This document shows positions 18,070 to 24,977 of a stretch of 64,000 bases of DNA, in pieces. The position numbers and the translations under genes were made by a program. Position 1 is the first letter of the stretch. Each line of letters begins with the position of its first letter. The DNA comes from Chitinispirillum alkaliphilum (GTDB taxonomy: Bacteria; Fibrobacterota; Chitinivibrionia; Chitinivibrionales; Chitinispirillaceae), in the NCBI GenBank assembly GCA_001045525.1, contig LDWW01000002.1, positions 248,001-312,000 on the forward strand. Reading direction: 5' to 3'. Under the pieces are notes generated by a model that was not told where the DNA came from, did no database searches, and saw only the letters and a program-made list of their open reading frames with translations.

Positions 18070-19704
18070 CTATAGCGCAGTTTTGTGTATAAACTCTGCC
18101 ACTCTCAGGGAATTGGCCATAATGGTAAATGTAGATGGCACAGGGATACCCGACGGCAGAAAACTTCCATCTGTACAGTAGAGGTTTTTCAAATCATGTG
18201 ATCTGCACTGGGGGTCAAGAACTGAATCTGCACTGTCCTCCCCTATACTGCAGGTCCCATGCTGCAATTCCCCTGAGGTGAAAGGTGATTCAGAGTAGGT
18301 CACAAACTCAGCCCCCATGACATTAAACAGCTTACTTAACCGTGCAGCCAAAACTCTTGATGCTCTCAGATTCTCCACATGTGGATTTATCTCAATCCTG
18401 GCAGAGGGAATCCCCCAGTAATCCCGTTGTTTTGCTGAAATCGTTACATGCGTTCTGTCGTTTGATAAAAATGGGATAAAAGTGTCAGTCTGAATATGGT
18501 TGTAGGAAAAATATTTCTTCAAAACCCTCTTCAGTGACTCGCCAACAACTCTGTTTCCCCTGTGATCATAAGAGAGCCTTATAGCACGGCTGATTGGATT
18601 TGGATGAGGCAGAATAAAAATCACACTTCCTCCCCTGGGATAAGCAATTGAGCTATCGGAAAGATCGCAGAGGGATTGAGTTGTTCTGCCGACAAAAAGT
18701 GATTCACAGTTTGCAGGAGAAGGAAAAAGGCCTTTGTCGAAGAATGCAGTTACTTCACAGGGAATATGGAGGTGGAGGTTTTTTCCTACCTGGCCGGATG
18801 AATTGGCCAGACCAATTGGCCAATCCTTTGATTTTGAATTGAGCAAGAGCCGGGCAGTTTCAATGCTGCTGCATGCAAGAATAAAGAGTTTTGCTTTTAG
18901 TTTACCGGGTAATCCATCGGGGCCAAAGAAATGTGCTGCTCTGATAGCCACTCTGTCTGCTTCCAGTTTATAGACAAAGTGCTGTGGTAAAAAGGTAAGG
19001 TTGTTATTTTTTCTCCCCTCAAAGAGATATGTTTCATATACATCACCCTTGGCACCAGTCAAACAGGCATAGCTGCCACACATTCCCGAATAGCTGCATT
19101 CACCCCTGTGTCCCTGTTTCCGGGAGAGGATCGCCTGCGGTGTGGTGAATGTGGTGTAACCCAGCTTGTTGCACCCCTTATCAATAATCGAGGCTGAAGG
19201 ATGGGTTTTCAGAGGTGCAAATTCATAGTTTTTCTTTCGTCCCGGCTCTGTTAAGGCATCCCCGCTTATCCCAATATCCCGTTCCACCCTGTCATAGAAT
19301 GGTTCAAGTTCCTCCAGACTCAGAGGCCAGTCTTTTACATCTGTGCCCCGTGGTGGTGGAAACAACACAGACGGTGTGAAGTCCTCTTTTCTCATACGCA
19401 GGAAAAAACCTGACATCACCCTTGTTCCTCCCCCACCGCAAACCGCACTCCAGAGGTGATTTGCACTCATTGGAGGCGAAGAGCCGTACACAAGCTCTCT
19501 GTTTCCTCTGAGCCTGTCGGGTCTGAACCCCGGCCTGTGGCAGGTGTCAAGCTCGTCTTTTTTAACTTGTTCCGGGGCAATTTCATCCCCTTTCTCCAAA
19601 ACAGCAACCGAATATCCCTTTTGGGCGAGGTATGCTGCCAGTGGAGCTCCTCCTGCACCGCTGCCGATTACACAAACATCATAATTCCCTGCAGTTCTAA
19701 ACAT
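18070..19704 (-). CDS. GMC-type FAD-dependent oxidoreductase, large catalytic subunit
   Basis: 544 residues. The N-terminal FAD-binding motif GSGAGG is at about 14-19 followed by VAVLEKGD. It has GNRELVYGSSPPMSANHLWSAVCGGGG, the GMC substrate/FAD region, and the C-terminal signature HGTCSIGEDSADSVLDPQCR...NLYCTDGSFLP...PSTFTIMANSLRVAEFI with the catalytic-region His. A cluster of three closely spaced Cys (CSYSGMCGSYACLTGAK, roughly residues 204-220) resembles the iron-sulfur-binding segment of three-subunit FAD glucose/gluconate dehydrogenases. No signal peptide is seen; in such enzymes the small subunit carries the Tat signal for the complex. It overlaps the small-subunit gene by eight bases. 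Substrate unknown, probably a sugar or alcohol. Confidence 0.86.
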   Translation of the reverse strand: MFRTAGNYDVCVIGSGAGGAPLAAYLAQKGYSVAVLEKGDEIAPEQVKKDELDTCHRPGFRPDRLRGNRELVYGSSPPMSANHLWSAVCGGGGTRVMSGFFLRMRKEDFTPSVLFPPPRGTDVKDWPLSLEELEPFYDRVERDIGISGDALTEPGRKKNYEFAPLKTHPSASIIDKGCNKLGYTTFTTPQAILSRKQGHRGECSYSGMCGSYACLTGAKGDVYETYLFEGRKNNNLTFLPQHFVYKLEADRVAIRAAHFFGPDGLPGKLKAKLFILACSSIETARLLLNSKSKDWPIGLANSSGQVGKNLHLHIPCEVTAFFDKGLFPSPANCESLFVGRTTQSLCDLSDSSIAYPRGGSVIFILPHPNPISRAIRLSYDHRGNRVVGESLKRVLKKYFSYNHIQTDTFIPFLSNDRTHVTISAKQRDYWGIPSARIEINPHVENLRASRVLAARLSKLFNVMGAEFVTYSESPFTSGELQHGTCSIGEDSADSVLDPQCRSHDLKNLYCTDGSFLPSGIPVPSTFTIMANSLRVAEFIHKTAL

Positions 19705-20227
19705 GGAACCACTCTTTTCTGATAAAACCCTCCATCACTTGCCAGGAAGAGTACTCACTGTTACCTCCGTGCATCGGGTCACAAAAGCACCCCTCAAGAG
19801 TGAAATCGATGAACTTGTTTAAATCTGTTCTGGAAACAGGCAAGTCTCCGTTAAAAAGGTCTGACAAGAGTGCCTGACGCTCATTTTTCCCGATACGGCA
19901 GAATGGTTTCATGAAGGCTGTACGTGAAGATTTTTCCAAAACGGAGCAAATCTGCCTTATGGATTGATAATAATGAAGATTGTGATCATCCCTTAGCTGT
20001 CTCTTAAAAAATTCTCTTATACCCAGTTCTTTGGCTCCGGGGGTGCTACCGGAGGGATACACATACCGGGCTGCAAATGCTGCGATATCCAGTTCATTAT
20101 CGGAGATAAAGCCACTCAGGCGCAGCCGGTTAAACCACCCGGATATTCTATGAGCAGGCGCGAATATGCAAAAACCGGCAAAAGAGAGTGACATTGCAAC
20201 AAAACTGCGTCTTTTCATTTTATGCAT
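19697..20227 (-). CDS. Gluconate 2-dehydrogenase subunit 3-like small subunit with Tat signal
   Basis: 176 residues. The start MHKMKRRSFVAMSLSFAGF contains a twin-arginine pattern (KRRSFVA) before a hydrophobic stretch. The C-terminal TLEGCFCDPMHGGN matches the conserved block of gluconate 2-dehydrogenase subunit 3 (PF13618), where the usual text is close to EGFFGDPxYGGN. In this family the small subunit carries the Tat signal and takes the folded flavoprotein to the periplasm. It overlaps the GMC gene by eight bases and the preceding membrane-protein gene by eight. ATG 20227 or 20218 could be the start; AAGGA lies at workable distance for the first. Confidence 0.82.
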   Translation of the reverse strand: MHKMKRRSFVAMSLSFAGFCIFAPAHRISGWFNRLRLSGFISDNELDIAAFAARYVYPSGSTPGAKELGIREFFKRQLRDDHNLHYYQSIRQICSVLEKSSRTAFMKPFCRIGKNERQALLSDLFNGDLPVSRTDLNKFIDFTLEGCFCDPMHGGNSEYSSWQVMEGFIRKEWFHV

Positions 20228-21041
20228 CTATGCGGTCCTTTGAGCTCTCCATTTGCACAGTTTGTCTTTTAGTGAGGTATAATAAAAAAAGCTGCAGTAT
20301 AAGAACTGCGAAGGTGACAATTACAGCACCTCTGCTTAAACGTAAAAGAATGGCTAACGTCTCCCGGGTTTGCTGATCTGAGAGAAAAAAAGTCAATCCG
20401 ACTCGCTTTAAAACTGTCAGGTATGCAACAGACCCGAAAAACAGTACAGCCGTAAACAGCCCATATCCTGCAACCAGATTTTTGTGCTCAAAACTCATAT
20501 CAAACATTCTGCTTTTTACCATTTTGTACAGAATGACAGACAGTGCAGCCGGAAACAGAAAAAACTGCATCGCATACACTCTTACGATTAAAAGCTGATC
20601 TGAAGCAAATAATACACTCTGTTGGGGTGATTCTCCAAAAAGGGAAAAAATCAATGAAACAGAAAAGGGTGTAAGAGAAAACAAACTGAAAAGACAGAGA
20701 TCTAAAACAATTGAAACTGTAAGTAATAAAAGAAGGTGAAAAGCCCACACCGAGACCGAAACCGGCTTTTTTTTCAGAACACGCAAACCGAAGAGAATCA
20801 GTTTTGATAACAATGCCAAAAAGAGAATCAGCATTGAAAAAATGTATACGGATAACACAAGAGGTCCGGCGTAAACAGAGGTGAGAAAATGGTTCAGTGA
20901 CAACCGGAACAGATTATTTGCGGGCACCACATGGAGAGCCGTTATAAATCCGCTTATAATCATTGTCAGCGCGCTGTAACAAATCAAATAGTCCGGCAGG
21001 TTTTCTTTTCTGATTGAACTGAACATGTTGCTATTTGCCAT
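20220..21041 (-). CDS. Multi-span membrane protein of the Rieske/GMC operon, unknown family
   Basis: 273 residues with about seven hydrophobic helices and short charged loops; not recognised. It lies 14 bases after the Rieske gene and overlaps the small-subunit gene, so it must be expressed with them. His residues occur in or near helices (ITALHVVPANN, LSLNHFLTS, WAFHLLLLL), which would allow heme or quinone binding, but no canonical cytochrome b pattern is visible. From position I infer a membrane anchor that passes electrons from the exported dehydrogenase and Rieske protein to the quinone pool. A role in the metal importer is the alternative. Confidence 0.65.
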   Translation of the reverse strand: MANSNMFSSIRKENLPDYLICYSALTMIISGFITALHVVPANNLFRLSLNHFLTSVYAGPLVLSVYIFSMLILFLALLSKLILFGLRVLKKKPVSVSVWAFHLLLLLTVSIVLDLCLFSLFSLTPFSVSLIFSLFGESPQQSVLFASDQLLIVRVYAMQFFLFPAALSVILYKMVKSRMFDMSFEHKNLVAGYGLFTAVLFFGSVAYLTVLKRVGLTFFLSDQQTRETLAILLRLSRGAVIVTFAVLILQLFLLYLTKRQTVQMESSKDRIDA

Positions 21042-21055
21042 TTGTCAAACCTGAA

Positions 21056-21490
21056 TCATCCTTTATACCTGAAAGTTTTCTCAACCGGCTTTGACAGATC
21101 TGCTATAAGGGCCCCTCTGCCAAAAGTTGCTATATGGTAATGCCTGAGATTTTCCTGTGCAGGCCCTCTGATTACCTCTCCGCAGAGAGTGAACTGAGCC
21201 CCATGACAGGGGCAGCTAAAGCTTTTATCATCAACCAAAAGTACACAATTACGATGTGTGCATAAGGCACTTATGGCATAAAGCCCCTCTTTGTCATTTA
21301 TGACATAGAAGTCATGACTTCTGAAATAGGTGATCTCCCTTTTCTTCAACTCCTCAATGCTGCCGATTGGGACTTTGTGGGATTGCGGTCTGAAGGAAAA
21401 GATATTTTTGAGATGCCAGGCAGCATACCCAAACCATACGACACCAAGCAATGACAGTACGTCGTGAATAAAGCTTCTTCTTGAAATCAT
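21056..21490 (-). CDS. Rieske [2Fe-2S] protein with Tat-type signal anchor
   Basis: 144 residues from ATG 21490. The start MISRRSFIHDVLSLLGVVW is a twin-arginine signal followed by a hydrophobic anchor. The cluster-binding motifs CTHRNC (about 89-94) and CPCHGAQF (about 105-112) give the two Cys and two His ligands. The protein is exported and has the length of small Rieske subunits. Its ATG overlaps the stop of the metal permease gene (ATGA), a translational coupling that decides the start; a longer reading from 21538 would overlap the permease by 50 bases. It is probably the electron carrier between the GMC dehydrogenase and the membrane protein. No cytochrome b or c1 gene accompanies it. 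Confidence 0.9.
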   Translation of the reverse strand: MISRRSFIHDVLSLLGVVWFGYAAWHLKNIFSFRPQSHKVPIGSIEELKKREITYFRSHDFYVINDKEGLYAISALCTHRNCVLLVDDKSFSCPCHGAQFTLCGEVIRGPAQENLRHYHIATFGRGALIADLSKPVEKTFRYKG

Positions 21491-22329
21491 GATCTGTTTT
21501 TTGTCAAAATTCTTTTCCATACAGACCACAACGCGCACACTGTTAACAAGGAGATTATTATTATTGGAGCAGGAGGAAGATCAACGACAATTGACATACC
21601 AAACCCGGCAAAAACACTAAGCACAGAAACCGCTACGGCAACCATCAGAAAGGAATCCAGTCCGCGGCTCCTTTTTTCAATCAAAAAAGGTGGCAGTATC
21701 AGCATTGATGCTGTAAGCAGAGGACCAACCAGGATTATCGAACCGGTTATCACAAGTACAGTAATTACTCTGTATACATTCAGTATGAGTTTATAATAGT
21801 GCTGCTTGACAGCCAATTGCTGCTGGTCGAGGCAAAGAGCGTAAACCGCACCTCTGAAAGAGAAAAACAGCAGTGAAAAAAAAGTGCAGCACACAAGGGT
21901 GAAAATAAGCTCTGAAGATGTAACCGCAAGCATCTCTCCCTGCAGCAGGTAATGGAAACGTGACTCAGCATGTCCGGACATTGCCATAAAAAAGATGGTA
22001 AAAGCATTGGCACCACAAAACAGTGCAGCAAGAGTCTGTTCCCTGCGTCTTATTGAAGAAATCTGAGCCTGTTTATCAGGCATGAAATAGAGCATCAAAA
22101 GCAGGCCACCCGCAGTAATCAGATAAAGGGAAACAGTTGAATCGGGCGAGACCCCCAGAAAAATCGCTATGGCCATAACCGCAGTTCCAAGCGGGGGCAG
22201 GGCAATGCCAAGAAGGATTTCATTTCTGAGTGAAAGTGTCGTACCGATTGCCGGAAGCATCAGTGCAAACGTCAAAACCGTAAGAAGCGGAATAACAGAA
22301 AAGGAGAGAGTAAAGAGAAAATCACTCAT
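21487..22329 (-). CDS. ABC-3 family metal permease (ZnuB-like)
   Basis: 280 residues with eight or nine hydrophobic helices. The family pattern is seen in the middle (FHYLLQGEMLAVTSSEL) and in the late VLVITGSIILVGPLLTASMLILPPFLIEK, close to the conserved VGxLLVxALLIxPAA of ZnuB/MntB-type permeases. It should form the membrane channel of a zinc- or manganese-type importer with the ATPase encoded four bases into its 5' end and the binding protein upstream. Its stop overlaps the Rieske start, which links metal import to the redox genes in one transcript. Confidence 0.82.
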   Translation of the reverse strand: MSDFLFTLSFSVIPLLTVLTFALMLPAIGTTLSLRNEILLGIALPPLGTAVMAIAIFLGVSPDSTVSLYLITAGGLLLMLYFMPDKQAQISSIRRREQTLAALFCGANAFTIFFMAMSGHAESRFHYLLQGEMLAVTSSELIFTLVCCTFFSLLFFSFRGAVYALCLDQQQLAVKQHYYKLILNVYRVITVLVITGSIILVGPLLTASMLILPPFLIEKRSRGLDSFLMVAVAVSVLSVFAGFGMSIVVDLPPAPIIIISLLTVCALWSVWKRILTKNRS

Positions 22330-22949
22330 ACGAGCACCCCGCCCGCTACATCATATACTTTGGCAAATCGTTCCCAGCTCTGGGTGTGGGTGACAGCGAT
22401 AATTCCAATCTTTTTATTTTTTAACAGATCCAAAAGAATAGTTTCAACCATATCTGCAGCCAAGCGATCAGCATAAACGGTAGGTTCGTCCAGTAGTAAA
22501 ACTTCCGGTGAACCCATAAGAGCTCTTGCAATCAAAACTCTTCTTCTCTGTCCTCCTGAGAGATTGCTGTATTTACAATCAGCCTTATCAGAAAGCCCCA
22601 GCAGTTTTAATGTGTTGGCAGCTTCTTTTTTGGATTTTTTCCATGCAAACGGAGAAGCAGTTCTGACGATATCAATGGCTGTGGCAGGAGTGTCGTGATC
22701 GAGATGAGATTCCTGGGGGACATAGCCTATTTTTTCCCGCTTAATACTGAGCTGCACCCTGCCTTCAATCAGTTCTGCTATACCAAGGATACCTTTTATA
22801 ATGGTGCTTTTACCACATCCGTTTTGCCCCGACAGCACCACACACTCTCCCCCTGAAAGCGTTACATTCACCCCCTGCACCACTCTCTTTAACTTACCCG
22901 ATGAAGAGTATCCAAAAGATGCATCTCTGACATTAATTAAATGACTCAC
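22326..22949 (-). CDS. Metal ABC transporter ATP-binding protein (ZnuC-like)
   Basis: 207 residues. Walker A GQNGCGKST at 41-49, Q-loop VPQESH at about 77-82, signature LSGGQRRR at 130-137, Walker B VLLLDEP at 150-156 and the H-loop VTHT are all present. It is slightly shorter than typical ZnuC (about 250). It overlaps the permease gene by four bases (ATGA) and the binding-protein gene by four, so the three importer genes are translationally coupled. Confidence 0.87.
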   Translation of the reverse strand: MSHLINVRDASFGYSSSGKLKRVVQGVNVTLSGGECVVLSGQNGCGKSTIIKGILGIAELIEGRVQLSIKREKIGYVPQESHLDHDTPATAIDIVRTASPFAWKKSKKEAANTLKLLGLSDKADCKYSNLSGGQRRRVLIARALMGSPEVLLLDEPTVYADRLAADMVETILLDLLKNKKIGIIAVTHTQSWERFAKVYDVAGGVLV

Positions 22950-23848
22950 TGACCTTCAGCTCTCCTTAATGCTTTGAGAATAATGTCGAGATTATAATGC
23001 TGCAGTTCAATAAATGTTTGAACTTCCTCTCTTGATTTGACCATATTGGCAAAACGGACTGCAGGCACACCCAATCTTTGTGCGATATTCTCCGGAAGCC
23101 GCGGGTTTTGTGCCTGATGGAAGAGCACCAATTGCGCATTCTCATCTATACCTCTCTGAGTGATATAGGCAAGATGGCGGGAATTAGGTGCTACCCCGGG
23201 GATTATCTCAATCGTGCCAATCAGCTCCATTCCATAATAATCAAAAAAATAGGACATATCGGCATGATAGGTAATCACAGCAACACCCTCGAGTTCACGG
23301 CCCTTCTCGAGCAGTTCGGTTTCCATCTGCACGAGAAGGGCAATATACCTTTTATAATTAGCTGTGTAGTAATCGGTATTTTGTGGGTCAACTCTGCAGA
23401 GTGCATCATATATGTTCCGGGCCATTATTCTGCCGCTCTGAGGACCACTGTTTACGTGGGGGTTTCCATGTATGTGATTTCCGGCGTGAGTCAGCTGATC
23501 GGGATCGGGCTTTTCCAATATATCCATCCCTTCATGTGCCTCGACCCACCCTGGTGCTCCTCTTTTCACCCCGTTATTGCGGGAAGCATTTACAATATTG
23601 ACAAACCAGCGATCCTCAGCCCCAAGTCCAAGCGAAATCACCAGGTGCGCCCTGTTAATGGCGGGGATAAAGGAGGAACGGGCTCTGACCACATGAACAT
23701 CTTCGGTTCCACGTGCAAGAGACTGCACCGAAACCGCCTCACCTCCAATATTGCGGGTTATGTCGGCCAGGTCAGGTATTGAAGTTACTACATTGACCTG
23801 CGCAAAAAGGATGTTTGCCAGACAAAGTATAAAGAGCATATTTCTCAT
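22946..23848 (-). CDS. Periplasmic metal-binding protein of the ABC importer (ZnuA-like)
   Basis: 300 residues with a signal peptide (LFILCLANILFA|QVNVVTSIPD). It matches the cluster A-I binding proteins (PF01297): VVTSIPDLADITRNIGGE, then DVHVVRARSS where the first metal-ligand His is expected, a His-rich loop HAGNHIHGNPHVN (about 123-135), and YHADMSYFFDYYGM. The His loop suggests zinc. It is the first gene of the seven-gene operon that ends with the GMC flavoprotein. I see no clear Zur- or MntR-type palindrome in the 300 bases upstream, so regulation is unresolved. Confidence 0.87.
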   Translation of the reverse strand: MRNMLFILCLANILFAQVNVVTSIPDLADITRNIGGEAVSVQSLARGTEDVHVVRARSSFIPAINRAHLVISLGLGAEDRWFVNIVNASRNNGVKRGAPGWVEAHEGMDILEKPDPDQLTHAGNHIHGNPHVNSGPQSGRIMARNIYDALCRVDPQNTDYYTANYKRYIALLVQMETELLEKGRELEGVAVITYHADMSYFFDYYGMELIGTIEIIPGVAPNSRHLAYITQRGIDENAQLVLFHQAQNPRLPENIAQRLGVPAVRFANMVKSREEVQTFIELQHYNLDIILKALRRAEGQ

Positions 23849-24003
23849 AGCACACAGAACTCTTCATGTTTTGGGTGATTAGAATTTTTCTCATCTGCAC
23901 TTTATCCAATATAGTTTTAGAAATATCCGATATCCATAAACCGGGGGATTTTTAGTCTTTATAATGACCAAAAAGAAAAATTGTAAAACCAAATAATCAC
24001 CCG

Positions 24004-24032
24004 TTGATTTTCTTTCAATTATTGTATATTAT
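24004..24032 (+). promoter_or_regulatory. Candidate sigma-70 promoter for the 24163 gene
   Basis: TTGATT, a 17-base spacer and TATTAT lie about 130 bases before the start codon in an AT-rich stretch. It sits in the 314-base gap 23849-24162, which otherwise holds only a short inverted repeat (CTGAAA/TTTCAG near 24065). Confidence 0.35.
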
Positions 24033-24162
24033 TATACATACATAGCGGGATAATCCGGAGTTGCTGAAATTTTCAGATGCCATAATACGTAATCAGATTG
24101 GATTTAAAACCGGTAGTTTCAAAATGTCGCGGTACCCCATATCATTCAAACAGGAGGCTTAA

Positions 24163-24669
24163 ATGGTTAAAATATCATTTGTGTTGATAATAATGAGCAT
24201 GGTGATATCATTACATGCCCAGTCTCAGAGCGCATTTGGAACAGATGAAAGTTCCGGTACCGGTCTGCTCGACCCATCAAGGCTCACAATCAACCACAGC
24301 GTAAGCTTTGGAATGGGCGGCTCCGAAATCTCAAATCTTCAGTCACAAAGCCTCTACTCCACCATGTTGAGATACCAGTTCAACGCACCAATATCACTTA
24401 GCCTCAATTTCGGATTACCGATTCATTCCACATTCAATTCAACCCATAATATCACAGAAGATAATATACAGAGTCTGGAGTATTTCAGAAACATTCCGAT
24501 CAATGCATCTGTTGCATGGCAGCCAAACGAAAATTTCAGCCTGAGATTCATAATTAACAGAACTCCCGACTATAACTATTATAACAGTATGCTTCCGGGT
24601 ACAAATCAGTTTAATCAAACTTTCAATGCCAGATACAGACCATACACACCAAAGCCATGGATGTATTGA
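24163..24669 (+). CDS. Small exported protein, unknown
   Basis: 168 residues with a signal peptide (FVLIIMSMVISLHA|QSQSAFG) and a good CAGGAGG site before ATG 24163. The mature part is beta-strand-like, rich in Ser, Asn, Tyr and Phe, with repeated aromatic-polar alternation (ASVAWQPNENFSLRFIINRTPDYNYY), which could be a small barrel or a surface protein. No family recognised. It ends in PKPWMY. It is followed by 308 bases without a gene before the vWA operon. Confidence 0.65.
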   Translation: MVKISFVLIIMSMVISLHAQSQSAFGTDESSGTGLLDPSRLTINHSVSFGMGGSEISNLQSQSLYSTMLRYQFNAPISLSLNFGLPIHSTFNSTHNITEDNIQSLEYFRNIPINASVAWQPNENFSLRFIINRTPDYNYYNSMLPGTNQFNQTFNARYRPYTPKPWMY

Positions 24670-24977
24670 GAGAAAACAAAGCCTGAAATTATCAGTGTGA
24701 GAGTTTTTCAGGTATTTCTGCCTTGTATATGGAGGGTAATAAACACAATTACCCCTTCAATCTGAAAAAAAAGTGATTTTCCCCATTTTTTCCATTACAT
24801 TTGTAAGGTATACAGTTCTATCACATACAGAACAGTAGATTTTTTTGCTCCACGAAACCAACTTGCTCGAAATTGCAAACCATTTATATGTCATAGTGTT
24901 GTTTTTGTGATTATAGAGATGTTATAATGAACACAAATAGCAGAAAAATCGGTTTGTTTATGATAACGGAGGTAATT
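24670..24977. other. Intergenic leader of the vWA operon
   Basis: About 300 AT-rich bases with no supported ORF of their own. An in-frame ATG at 24927 would add 17 residues to the vWA protein, but the strong GGAGG at 24968 points to 24978. I see no clear terminator after 24669 and no convincing promoter. Confidence 0.45.
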
